Below are positions 34,613 to 42,894 of a stretch of DNA of 64,000 nt, in pieces (the first letter of the stretch is position 1; each line of letters starts with the position of its first letter). The stretch spans positions 1-64,000 of the forward strand of contig NZ_JAUPEV010000002.1 in assembly GCF_030686155.1 (NCBI RefSeq), given 5' to 3'. A program made the position numbers and the translations under genes. This DNA is from Helicobacter_J cappadocius. Its GTDB lineage: Bacteria > Campylobacterota > Campylobacteria > Campylobacterales > Helicobacteraceae. Below the pieces are notes generated by a model. That model was not told where the DNA came from and searched no databases. It saw only the letters and a program-made list of their open reading frames with translations.

Positions 34613-36058
34613 ATGAGATTGATACAAAAAGCCCTAACTTTTGAGGATGTATTATTAGTGCCGGGTTACTCTGAAGTGTTACCAAAAGAGGTTTGTGTTG
34701 TCTCTAAACTCACTAGAAATATCACTCTGAATATTCCTTTTGTAAGTGCGGCTATGGATACAGTAACAGAGTATAGAACAGCTATTTCGATGGCTAGATT
34801 AGGCGGAATAGGGATTATCCACAAAAATATGGATATTGCTTCTCAAGTCAATCAAATAAAAAAAGTCAAAAAAAGTGAAAGTGGCATCATTACAGATCCT
34901 ATTTATATCCAAGCTAATCGTAGCTTGGCAGATGCAAAGGCAATCACTGATAATTATAAAATTTCAGGCGTTCCAGTTGTTGATTCTGATGGATTACTCA
35001 TAGGTATTCTCACTAATAGAGATGTCAGATTTGAAACAGATTTGAGTAAAAAGGTTGGAGATGTAATGACAAAAGCTCCACTTATAACAGCGAATGTAGG
35101 TATTAGTTTGGAAGAAGCTAGAGAGATTATGCACAAACACAGGATAGAAAAACTTCCCATTGTTGATAATAAAAATGTTCTAAAAGGTTTGATTACTATT
35201 AAAGATATTCAAAAACGTATTGAATATCCTAATGCAAATAAAGATGAATTGGGGCGATTGAGGGTTGGTGCAGCTATAGGTGTCAATCAGATTGATAGGG
35301 CAGAAGCGTTGGTTCAAGCGGGTGTAGATGTATTGGTATTAGATAGTGCTCATGGGCATTCTGTTAATGTTATTCGAACATTGGAAAATGTAAAAAATAA
35401 ATTAAAAGTAGATGTTATTGTTGGGAATGTTGTGACTCCTAAGGCTACTTCAGATCTTATTAGTGCTGGAGCAGATGCAATAAAGGTGGGTATAGGACCA
35501 GGTAGTATTTGCACTACAAGAATCGTAGCTGGAGTAGGTATGCCTCAGATTTCAGCTATTGATGGTTGTGCAGGTGTAGCAATCAAGCATGGAGTACCTA
35601 TTATTGCAGATGGAGGGATAAAATATTCAGGCGATATCGCAAAAGCTCTCGCTGTAGGTGCTTCTAGCGTCATGATAGGGAGTTTGTTAGCTGGAACAGA
35701 AGAATCCCCTGGAGATTTGATGATTTTCCAAGGCAGACAATATAAAAGTTACAGAGGAATGGGAAGCATTGGTGCAATGAGTAAGGGTAGCTCAGATAGA
35801 TATTTCCAAGAAGGGACAGCTCAAGAAAAACTTGTTCCTGAGGGTATTGAGGGTAGGGTGCCTTATCGGGGAAAGATTGCTGATGTGATACATCAGTTAG
35901 TTGGAGGACTTAGATCTTCTATGGGGTATTTGGGTAGTAAGGACTTGAGACATTTGCAAGAAAATGCAGAATTTGTAGAAATTACTTCTGCTGGACTTAG
36001 AGAATCACATGTTCATGATGTTGATATTACAAAAGAAGCTCCTAATTATCACGGATGA
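34613..36058 (+). CDS. guaB: Inosine-5'-monophosphate dehydrogenase
   Basis: Makes XMP from IMP, the committed step to guanine nucleotides. The 481-residue protein has the N-terminal barrel start LTFEDVLLVPGYSEVLP, two CBS domains (about 95-205), the catalytic cysteine loop GIGPGSICTTRIVAGVG and the flap YRGMGSIGAM. The start is the ATG behind AGGAGAAAA. The mnmD-like gene overlaps its stop by 4 bases. Confidence 0.97.
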   Translation: MRLIQKALTFEDVLLVPGYSEVLPKEVCVVSKLTRNITLNIPFVSAAMDTVTEYRTAISMARLGGIGIIHKNMDIASQVNQIKKVKKSESGIITDPIYIQANRSLADAKAITDNYKISGVPVVDSDGLLIGILTNRDVRFETDLSKKVGDVMTKAPLITANVGISLEEAREIMHKHRIEKLPIVDNKNVLKGLITIKDIQKRIEYPNANKDELGRLRVGAAIGVNQIDRAEALVQAGVDVLVLDSAHGHSVNVIRTLENVKNKLKVDVIVGNVVTPKATSDLISAGADAIKVGIGPGSICTTRIVAGVGMPQISAIDGCAGVAIKHGVPIIADGGIKYSGDIAKALAVGASSVMIGSLLAGTEESPGDLMIFQGRQYKSYRGMGSIGAMSKGSSDRYFQEGTAQEKLVPEGIEGRVPYRGKIADVIHQLVGGLRSSMGYLGSKDLRHLQENAEFVEITSAGLRESHVHDVDITKEAPNYHG

Positions 36059-36762
36059 TGAAAGTCATCAAAACTAGTGATAATACCTTCACTTTGTATA
36101 ACAAAGAATTCAATGAATGTTATCATAGTCTTGGAGATGGCGCTTATACAGAGACATTATATAAACATATTTTGCCACCCATAGAGCTCACAAATCTGTT
36201 TTACAAGTCGCATCTTAGGATTTTGGATATTTGCTTTGGACTTGGATACAATTCTTTTACAACTATTTCACAGTATTTGAAGAGGCGGTATAAAGGGAAA
36301 TTAGAGATATTTTCACCTGAAAAAGACGGAAAAATATTTGAAAAATTAGCTTTATTAGAATATCCTGCAGAGATTGAAAATATTGATATTTTTAAGATTA
36401 TCAATGAATTGCAAACTACTAAAAAATCCTTTCCAACTCCACAGATTAGTCTTGAAATATTTTTTGGTGATGCTAGAGAATATCTTGATACCTTTAGAAC
36501 AAATAGCATTGATATTATTTACCAAGATCCCTTTAGCCTGAAAAAAAATCCAGAGTTATGGGATGCCAAGTATTTTGCAAAGCTATTTGAAATAGCAACA
36601 GATGAATCTATTGTTACAACTTATTGTACGCATTCAGCTGTAAAACGAACAGCCAAAGAGGCGGGTTTTTTTGTTTATGAACATCAAAGTGGCTTTACTA
36701 GAAAAAGCACTCTATTGACAAAAAAACCACTAGATAAATTGAATTTTATTGAATATAACTAA
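36055..36762 (+). CDS. MnmC2-type tRNA 5-aminomethyl-2-thiouridine methyltransferase
   Basis: A 235-residue stand-alone version of the methyltransferase half of MnmC (sometimes called MnmD). It would methylate the nm5U34 wobble base using S-adenosylmethionine. Visible blocks are DGAYTETLYKHILPPIE, the SAM site LRILDICFGLGYNSFTT, the acidic segment SLEIFFGDAREYLDT and the catalytic-region DIIYQDPFSLKKNPELW. The FAD oxidase half is absent. It is coupled to guaB by an ATGA overlap. Another tRNA wobble-modification gene (mnmH) lies later in the window. Confidence 0.85.
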   Translation: MMKVIKTSDNTFTLYNKEFNECYHSLGDGAYTETLYKHILPPIELTNLFYKSHLRILDICFGLGYNSFTTISQYLKRRYKGKLEIFSPEKDGKIFEKLALLEYPAEIENIDIFKIINELQTTKKSFPTPQISLEIFFGDAREYLDTFRTNSIDIIYQDPFSLKKNPELWDAKYFAKLFEIATDESIVTTYCTHSAVKRTAKEAGFFVYEHQSGFTRKSTLLTKKPLDKLNFIEYN

Positions 36763-36771
36763 GCATTTCTT

Positions 36772-37855
36772 TTATGAGTTAAATCTTAATATTTGTTTGA
36801 TTTTTTTATAAAACCTAAGATAAAAACTAGCTTGAAATAAAAATAGAGGATTTTTTTGAAGATAGGATTTGATTCTATATAGCAATAGAGTTTTTTTATG
36901 CAGTGCTATGATTGTGCATGGTAGTCTATTGAGATGTTCTTGTAAAAAAGGAGTTTGTGCGAGATAAAAAAACCATAGATCGGATTTGGGTTCATCTGTA
37001 TAAAACCAAGGCTTTTTATGACCTGCATAATGGATTTGAATCGGTTGAAGTCTGGCTTCGTCAATTTGTTTTTGAGTATAAACACAAGGTGAGAGTTTTT
37101 CCCATTTTTCTCCACACACTTTCCAAGTATAATTTGCAATCATATGCTTGAGACTAAGTGTATGAATATGCGGATAACAAATGATATTGAGCACATCTTG
37201 TTCAGGTAGGATAAGCTTGTGGATATTTGATGTTGCATAATCGATGAATTTTTGTTCGATATTATTTTTTCGCATTGCTTTTAGATTGGCGATAAAATAT
37301 CCTGCACCTATGCCATTTTGAATTGCTTCAAATTCTATTTTTGAGAACTTTTTATAACCCTCTTTCCAGCCGATAAGAGGATAAAATTGATCAGGATTGT
37401 TTAATTTGATTCCTGCTAGATACGAGGAAGTGTTTGCGTCAAAATCTAAAAAACTCTCGCTCACATCTCCTAGAAATACTACATCAACATCTGTAATGAT
37501 TATTTTGTCATATTGCGGAAAAAATCTTGATGGAATAAATTTATAAAAAATTTCTTTGCTGAAATGATGTTTTGAAGTAAGACTTTCCCAAATATCGCTA
37601 AAGAGTCCTTTAGTATTAATAAATTCCAAAGAACAGTTTGAAAAGGATTCAATGGTCTTTTGTAGGGAGGCTTGTTGATCTTGGGTGATGTTATCATGTA
37701 GAACATAGAGTTTATATTCTATCCCCCCCCCCCATATAGGTATATTTTGTATTTTTTAGTAGCGAAAAAAAAGCTACGCTAGCAGGAATAACATAATTAG
37801 TATCAAAACAAAACATCACTGGAATAATTTGTTTTTGAGCGGTTGTGTTTTGCAT
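36772..37855 (-). CDS. GT8-family glycosyltransferase, phase-variable, OFF in this sequence
   Basis: The minus-strand ATG at 37855 opens MQNTTAQKQIIPVMFCFDTN and the GT8 start NYVIPASVAFFSLLKN, then runs into an 11-G tract and stops as MGGGDRI. The remainder (IEYKLYVLHDNIT ... to 36772) is intact in another frame, with the donor/metal motif ITDVDVVFLGDV and the IHYAGHKKPW end. With 10 or 13 G the frame joins into about 360 residues. This family usually adds sugars to LPS outer core or O-chain. It lies downstream of dnaK behind a terminator, so it has its own transcription. Confidence 0.88.
37723..37733 (-). repeat. 11-base G tract (C on the plus strand), contingency switch
   Basis: Eleven C on the plus strand, read as G11 early in the GT8 gene. 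Slippage by one base (G10) would restore the reading frame. Confidence 0.9.
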
Positions 37856-37917
37856 CAATATCCTTTTTGAGATTATATGGGGAATTGTATAGAGATTTTT
37901 ATAAAAGATTGCTTGAA

Positions 37918-37941
37918 ATCCTCGCCATTAAAGGCGAGGAT
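37918..37941 (-). terminator. Terminator of the hrcA-grpE-dnaK operon
   Basis: ATCCTCGCC (37918-37926) and GGCGAGGAT (37933-37941) form a perfect 9-bp GC-rich stem with a 6-base loop, 14 bases after the dnaK stop. The run after it on the minus strand is only weakly T-rich (TTTC). Confidence 0.75.
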
Positions 37942-37954
37942 GGATAATCGAATT

Positions 37955-39832
37955 TTATTCTACTTCTGCATCAATGATATCATCATCTTTTTTATTTTTG
38001 TTGGATTGAGCATTTTGATCGCCACCTTCTTTTGCATACATAGCTTCAGCAAGTTTGTGACTAGCTTCAGTTAAAGCTTTTAGTTTTGTATCGATTTCTT
38101 CTTTTGAAGCATTTTCATTTTTTAAAGTTTCTTTGAGATCATCAAGAGCTTTTTGAATTTTCTCTACTTCTGTAGCTTCGAGCTTGTCTTTTAGTTCTGT
38201 TAAACTTTTTTCAGTTTGATACACTAAGCTATCAGCTTGATTTCTTGATTCAATAGCTTCTTTTCTTTTGGAATCTTCTTCTTTATGAAGTTCAGCATCT
38301 TTCACCATTTTTTCTATTTCACTATCAGATAAACCACTTGATCCAGAAATTTTGATTTCTTGAGATTTTCCACTCGCTTTGTCTTTTGCTGATACAGTTA
38401 AGATTCCATTTGCATCTATATCAAAAGTAACTTCAATTTGAGGCACTCCTCTAGGGGCAGCTGGAATGCCTGTAAGATCAAATTTTCCTAGAGATTTATT
38501 GTCTTTAGCTAGTTCTCTCTCTCCTTGCAAAACATGAATAGATACTGCAGGTTGATTGTCTTCAGCAGTTGAGAATACTTGAGCTTTTTTTGCAGGAATG
38601 GTTGTTCCTCTATCTATTACCTTGGTCATTACTCCACCTAGAGTTTCAATACCCAAACTAAGTGGTGTTACATCGAGCAACAATACATCTTTTACATCAC
38701 CTTTTAAAACCCCTCCTTGAATGGCCGCACCAATAGCAACAACTTCATCAGGATTTACAGATTTATTGAGCTCTTTACCGATAAAATCTTTTACTCTTTG
38801 TTGAGCTTTTGGAATTCGCGTAGAGCCACCTACCATTACCACTTCAGAAATATCGCCTTTGCTAAGTCCGGCATCTTTGATAACAAATTCAATTTTTTTG
38901 ATAGTTTCATCTATGAGATCATCTATCAAATTTTCAAATTTAGCTCGTGTTAGTTTTTTTACAAAGTGTTTTGGACCACTTGCATCAGCAGTAATGAAGG
39001 GGAGATTAATTTCAGTTTCTTGAGCTGAACTCAACTCTTTTTTTGCATTTTCAGCCGCATCTTTGAGTCTTTGAAGGGCCATAATATCGGATTTGATATC
39101 AATGCCACTTTCGTCCTTGAATTCTTTTGCTGCCCAGTCAATGATCCGATTATCAAAGTCGTCACCGCCTAAAAAAGCATCTCCACCAGTTGCTAAAACC
39201 TCTACAACATTGTCACCTGTTTCTAGGACAGTAACATCAAATGTTCCTCCACCTAGATCATAAACCATGATTTTTTCTGATTCTTTCTTATCAAGTCCAT
39301 AGGCAAGGGCAGCTGATGTGGGCTCATTAATAATTCTTAAAACATTCAGACCAGCAATAGTCCCTGCTTCTTTTGTAGCCTTTCTTTGTGCGTCATTAAA
39401 GTATGCAGGAACGGTGATAACAGCTTCATTTACCTCTTCTCCTAAATAAGCCTCCGCATCTTCTTTAAGTTTCATTAAGATTTTTGCAGAGATTTCTTGG
39501 GGAGTATAAACTTTGTCTGCTATTTCTATTGCACAGGCTCCATTTCTATCAACGATTTTATAAGGAAGTCTTTTTTCAGCTTCTTTAGCTTTATCCTCAT
39601 TGAACATTAAGCCCATAATTCTTTTGATAGAATAAATAGTTTTTTGAGGATTTGTGATGGCCTGTCTTTTTGCAGGTTCACCTACCAATATTTCACCCTT
39701 ATCTGTAAAAGCCACGATGGAAGGAGTTGTATTTTTACCTTCTTTGTTAGCGATGATCTTTGCTTCATTTCCTTCATAAACTGCCATCGCAGAATTTGTT
39801 GTTCCTAAGTCGATTCCAATTACTTTTGCCAT
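37955..39832 (-). CDS. dnaK: Chaperone DnaK (Hsp70)
   Basis: An ATP-driven chaperone, 625 residues. The N-terminal phosphate loop IGIDLGTTNSAMAV, the signature VYDLGGGTFDVTVLE, the connecting VMVGGSTRIPKAQQ and the linker region DVLLLDVTPLSLGIETLGG are all intact. The acidic tail ends DDDIIDAEVE. It is the third gene of the heat-shock operon and is followed by a strong hairpin. Confidence 0.98.
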   Translation of the reverse strand: MAKVIGIDLGTTNSAMAVYEGNEAKIIANKEGKNTTPSIVAFTDKGEILVGEPAKRQAITNPQKTIYSIKRIMGLMFNEDKAKEAEKRLPYKIVDRNGACAIEIADKVYTPQEISAKILMKLKEDAEAYLGEEVNEAVITVPAYFNDAQRKATKEAGTIAGLNVLRIINEPTSAALAYGLDKKESEKIMVYDLGGGTFDVTVLETGDNVVEVLATGGDAFLGGDDFDNRIIDWAAKEFKDESGIDIKSDIMALQRLKDAAENAKKELSSAQETEINLPFITADASGPKHFVKKLTRAKFENLIDDLIDETIKKIEFVIKDAGLSKGDISEVVMVGGSTRIPKAQQRVKDFIGKELNKSVNPDEVVAIGAAIQGGVLKGDVKDVLLLDVTPLSLGIETLGGVMTKVIDRGTTIPAKKAQVFSTAEDNQPAVSIHVLQGERELAKDNKSLGKFDLTGIPAAPRGVPQIEVTFDIDANGILTVSAKDKASGKSQEIKISGSSGLSDSEIEKMVKDAELHKEEDSKRKEAIESRNQADSLVYQTEKSLTELKDKLEATEVEKIQKALDDLKETLKNENASKEEIDTKLKALTEASHKLAEAMYAKEGGDQNAQSNKNKKDDDIIDAEVE

Positions 39833-39853
39833 TTTTTATCCTTTGTATTAAAT

Positions 39854-40381
39854 TTAGTTTTTTGCGATACTTACCATTGCTGGTCTTAGAACTCTTTCTT
39901 TATACTTATAACCCTTCTGTAAAACTTGCACGATGTCTCCATCTTGTTTGTCTTCTGCAGGAACTTGCATAATAGCATCATGGAAATTAGGATCGAAGTT
40001 TTCACTACAAGAAATTCCTTCAATACCATGTTTTGCTAAAACTTTATGCAAATTATCAAGCGTGAGTTCTAATCCTTGTGAAATACCCTCCGCTCCTGAA
40101 GTTTCTTTTGCACTTTGGAGTGCTTTTTCGAGGGTATCCACAATAGGCAATAGATCACGTGCTATTTTTTCATAAGCGTATTCTAAAGCCTGGTATTTGT
40201 CTTTTTCAAGACGTTTTTTGGTATTTTCAAAATCCGCGTGAACACGAATATAATTTTCTTGAAGTTCTTGATATTTTTTTTCATAGTCCTCCTGTTTTGG
40301 GGTATCTTCTTGTTTGGAAGAATCTTCTTTAGATATATCTTGATCTTGAATTTCTTCTTGATTTTCTGGGTTTGTTTCCAT
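39854..40381 (-). CDS. grpE: Nucleotide exchange factor GrpE
   Basis: A 175-residue exchange factor for DnaK. The N-terminus is disordered and rich in Glu and Gln, followed by a long helix (YEKKYQELQENYIRVHADFE, then NTKKRLEKD) and the beta domain (HGIEGISCSENFDPNFHDAI, then VLQKGYKYKERVLRPAMVSI). It is the second gene of the operon, 21 bases before dnaK. Confidence 0.96.
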   Translation of the reverse strand: METNPENQEEIQDQDISKEDSSKQEDTPKQEDYEKKYQELQENYIRVHADFENTKKRLEKDKYQALEYAYEKIARDLLPIVDTLEKALQSAKETSGAEGISQGLELTLDNLHKVLAKHGIEGISCSENFDPNFHDAIMQVPAEDKQDGDIVQVLQKGYKYKERVLRPAMVSIAKN

Positions 40382-40403
40382 TTTTACTCCTTTGATGTTA
40401 AAT

Positions 40404-41192
40404 TTACGAAGCTATTTCTTCATAAAAATATGTATAGTTCTTGTTTAGTTCCCCCATACAAAACATTTGTGCCTCTTTTTTATCAATACTGATGTCTTGA
40501 ACAATACCAATACTACCTTCTGGAACGGTATTTTCAAAATAGATTCCCTTAGGTAATCTATCAAAAATATGTCCATCAGTTATTTCAAAGAATAATTTAT
40601 GAAACTCTTGATACCTAAGTAGAAGAGCTAAAAATTCTATGCCAAATTTGTGTAAAGCTACATTAGAAACAAGATTTAGTTTTTCTAGTAGGGCTGTAGC
40701 ACAAACTTGAGAAGCAATTTTTTTAATATCCTCAAATTCCAATCCGATAAGCTCTTTTAAAAATCGCTCCACAGAATGATTAAAGGGAACAGCAATTTCG
40801 TTGTTTTCAAAAGCTAATATTAAAAATCTATTCTCATAATTGATAACCTCTTTTAGTATTTGTGATGTTTTTTCTCTAATAACACAAAAAACACCAATTT
40901 TTTGACAGGCTTGTTGGATTTTCCCAATATCTACATTTAGAATGTTTTCTTTGTATTGGAGATTGGCTCTCCAGTAGCCTTTGAGTGCCCTGTTGGTTGG
41001 AATCCTTCCACTGCTGATGTGAGGTTGGGTTAAGATTCCTTCTTCTGAAAGAATTTTAAAGTAGTTTCTAATCGTCGCAGAGGAAATTTTTATGCTCATA
41101 GACATTTTTAGAGACTCCGATCCTATCGGTTCATTGAATTGGACATATCGTTTGATGATTCCATCTAAAAGCAAATCTTTTTTATGATTCAT
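40404..41192 (-). CDS. hrcA: Heat-inducible transcription repressor HrcA
   Basis: Represses the heat-shock operon by binding CIRCE operators. About 262 residues: winged helix (SATIRNYFKILSEEGILTQP, then HISSGRIPTNRALKGYW), a middle domain, and a C-terminal GSIGIVQDISIDKKE segment. The start is the ATG at 41192 (MNHKKDLLLDGIIKRYV), which aligns with family N-termini and follows AAGG. An in-frame start at 41270 would lie before the -10 element and inside the operator, so it is rejected. It is the first gene of hrcA-grpE-dnaK. Confidence 0.93.
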   Translation of the reverse strand: MNHKKDLLLDGIIKRYVQFNEPIGSESLKMSMSIKISSATIRNYFKILSEEGILTQPHISSGRIPTNRALKGYWRANLQYKENILNVDIGKIQQACQKIGVFCVIREKTSQILKEVINYENRFLILAFENNEIAVPFNHSVERFLKELIGLEFEDIKKIASQVCATALLEKLNLVSNVALHKFGIEFLALLLRYQEFHKLFFEITDGHIFDRLPKGIYFENTVPEGSIGIVQDISIDKKEAQMFCMGELNKNYTYFYEEIAS

Positions 41193-41238
41193 ATCTAAAA
41201 CCTTATTTGCGTTTTTAATGCGAAAAATATCTTGCGGT

Positions 41239-41244
41239 ATTATA
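41239..41244 (-). promoter_or_regulatory. -10 element of the heat-shock operon
   Basis: On the minus strand TGCTATAAT is a perfect extended -10, about 50 bases before the hrcA ATG. The expected -35 position falls on the CIRCE-like element. Confidence 0.65.
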
Positions 41245-41263
41245 GCAAAAAAAGTTAATGAAA

Positions 41264-41290
41264 TTAGCATTCATATAAAATTATTGCTAA
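41264..41290. promoter_or_regulatory. CIRCE-like HrcA operator
   Basis: TTAGCATTC, 9 bases, then TATTGCTAA. The consensus is TTAGCACTC-N9-GAGTGCTAA; here 8 of 9 and 7 of 9 positions match with the exact spacing. It overlaps the -35 region of the hrcA promoter, which suits autorepression. Confidence 0.75.
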
Positions 41291-41302
41291 AATTTTAAAA
41301 GG

Positions 41303-41358
41303 TTTAGTCAATATCAATAAACTTATATAAAGTAGATGACTAAATATTCTTTATATAA
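41303..41358. repeat. Two interlaced perfect inverted repeats between hrcA and the aldolase-like gene
   Basis: TTTAGTCA (41303-41310) pairs with TGACTAAA (41337-41344), and TTATATAAAG (41323-41332) pairs with CTTTATATAA (41349-41358). The arms interleave, so both hairpins cannot form as simple stems. An operator for the rightward gene is possible. Confidence 0.5.
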
Positions 41359-41425
41359 ATATCTTGAAATATCGATGAAAATATTTTTATTGTGATTGTA
41401 AGTAATTAAATGTTAGAATAGCCCT

Positions 41426-42055
41426 ATGAATATACATACAAAAAATATAGATCAATCTTTGGTTGAACAAATCAGTAGTGTTTCTTTGGCGATGTTTAGG
41501 AAGAGTTTCTTTGGCGTTTTTCATGGATCTATATCTTCCAGAATATCTCAAAATAGATTTTTGATAAACAAAAAAGATGCTATTTTTGATAGGATAGATA
41601 GCAATTCATTGATTATGCTTTATGATAAAGAAGACTATCGTTGGCAGGAAGCAAGTATAGATGCTTTCATTCATTCTAATATTTATCAAAATATTACAGA
41701 AGCACGTTTTGTTGTATATGCTATGCCACCTTATAGCGTAGCATATTCTTTATCACATGATGTTTTGATTCCAAAGGATTATTTTGGTTATCGTTTCTTA
41801 GGTAAACAGATAGATATTTTTGATCCAAAAGATTATGATAGTTGGTATGAAAGAGCGGATATTAACATTTTGAGATATTTTAAACAAACAAAAAAAGACT
41901 TTATATTTATAAAGGGATATGGAATTTATGCTTATCACAGAGATCTGTATTCTTTGGCAAAAACGATCGCTTTAATAGAAAATAGTTGTAAATTATTAAA
42001 TCTAGCTAAGATGGTAGATATTGGATATGAAAATGAAACGAGGTTTAATATTTAA
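41426..42055 (+). CDS. Class II aldolase/adducin-like protein
   Basis: A 209-residue protein with the adducin/fuculose aldolase outline: SVSLAMFRKSFFGVFHGSIS at the start, a substrate-loop-like DAIFDRIDSNSLIML, SIDAFIHSNIYQNITEARFV, and KKDFIFIKGYGIYAYHRDLY near the end (where active enzymes carry the HG...G sequence). The usual zinc-binding H-x-H is not obvious, so it may lack aldolase activity. It is transcribed away from hrcA and converges on tsaA. The substrate is unknown. Confidence 0.65.
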   Translation: MNIHTKNIDQSLVEQISSVSLAMFRKSFFGVFHGSISSRISQNRFLINKKDAIFDRIDSNSLIMLYDKEDYRWQEASIDAFIHSNIYQNITEARFVVYAMPPYSVAYSLSHDVLIPKDYFGYRFLGKQIDIFDPKDYDSWYERADINILRYFKQTKKDFIFIKGYGIYAYHRDLYSLAKTIALIENSCKLLNLAKMVDIGYENETRFNI

Positions 42056-42067
42056 GTTTTCAAATAT

Positions 42068-42089
42068 GGCTAAGGAGTGTTCCTTAGCC
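42068..42089. terminator. Shared terminator between convergent genes
   Basis: GGCTAAGGA (42068-42076) and TCCTTAGCC (42081-42089) form a perfect 9-bp stem with a 4-base loop, between the stops of the aldolase-like gene and tsaA. T runs on either side are weak. Confidence 0.7.
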
Positions 42090-42099
42090 TAAATGAGAA

Positions 42100-42696
42100 T
42101 TATAGTTTGTTTGCGTTTTCAGAAAGATATTGAGCAACTCCATCGTGAGTAGCTTTCATTCCTTTCTCACCTTTTCTCCAACCAGCTGGACAAACTTCAC
42201 CGTTTTGCTCAAAGAATACCAAAGCATCTACCATTCTTAGCATTTCGTCAATATTTCTACCTAGTGGTAAATCATTAATAACAGCGTGTCTAACAACTTG
42301 ATTTTTGTCAATCAAAAAAGATCCTCTTAGAGCTACTGCTCCATCAAACAACACATCATAATCTCTTGAAATTTGTTTAGTTACATCAGCAACCATTGGG
42401 AAAGTTACATTGCCAATACCACCTTTTTCAATAGGAGTATTTTTCCAAGCAAAATGCACTACTTCAGTATCTGTAGATACGCCAATAACATTAAAACCTT
42501 TTTCTTGAAAATCTTTTACACGATGGTCAAAAGCAATTATTTCAGAAGGACACACAAATGTGAAATCCTTTGGCCAGAAGAATACAACTGCACCATTTTT
42601 GCCAAGATTTTTTGACAACTCAAAGTCTTCTACGATTTGGTTATTAGCCAATACAGCCGCAGCCTTAAAATCAGGGGCTTTTTTTGTTACTAACAT
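42100..42696 (-). CDS. tsaA: Typical 2-Cys peroxiredoxin (AhpC/TsaA)
   Basis: Reduces peroxides and peroxynitrite; a major oxidative-stress protein in Helicobacter. The 198-residue protein has the peroxidatic cysteine in FTFVCPSE (Cys49), the GG(I/L)G loop in EKGGIGNVTFPMVAD and the resolving cysteine in NGEVCPAGW. The C-terminal YLSENANKL tail is typical of sensitive 2-Cys enzymes. It is a single-gene unit; an AT-rich Fur/PerR-like palindrome lies upstream. Confidence 0.96.
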   Translation of the reverse strand: MLVTKKAPDFKAAAVLANNQIVEDFELSKNLGKNGAVVFFWPKDFTFVCPSEIIAFDHRVKDFQEKGFNVIGVSTDTEVVHFAWKNTPIEKGGIGNVTFPMVADVTKQISRDYDVLFDGAVALRGSFLIDKNQVVRHAVINDLPLGRNIDEMLRMVDALVFFEQNGEVCPAGWRKGEKGMKATHDGVAQYLSENANKL

Positions 42697-42733
42697 TTTT
42701 TCTCCTTAGTGTTAATTCTATGTTCTTGATTTT

Positions 42734-42758
42734 GATAATGAGATAATAATTATCAATT
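42734..42758 (-). promoter_or_regulatory. Possible Fur/PerR box upstream of tsaA
   Basis: GATAATGAGATAATAATTATC (in two parts, GATAATGA and GATAATAATTATC) contains a near-palindrome at 42742-42754, and TAATAAT at 42744-42750 starts a partial match to the Helicobacter Fur consensus. It lies 38-62 bases before the tsaA ATG. Confidence 0.35.
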
Positions 42759-42851
42759 AGAAATAATAACAATCAAAAGTTAATTGATAAGTAATGTCTT
42801 TTGGGAACACAAAACGAAGATGTGTTTATATGGAAATATTTGTCAAAAATG

Positions 42852-42860
42852 TGGTACAAT
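42852..42860 (+). promoter_or_regulatory. Extended -10 promoter of metK
   Basis: TGGTACAAT lies 35 bases before the metK ATG. The upstream stretch of open frame to 42784 would be untranslated, supporting the start at 42895. Confidence 0.5.
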
Positions 42861-42894
42861 CCGAAGGAAAATTTTAAAATACAAGGTGAGTTTT

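Noticed and set aside
37765..37780. A8 run in the GT8 gene as a second phase switch
   Set aside because: Runs of eight A or T are common in this AT-rich sequence, and the frame is intact across it.
41193..41270. N-terminal extension of HrcA starting at 41270
   Set aside because: It would begin inside the CIRCE-like element and upstream of the -10; family alignment supports MNHKK at 41192.
42784..42894. N-terminal extension of MetK
   Set aside because: The family begins at MKNEFLFTSESV, and the extension lies across the likely promoter.
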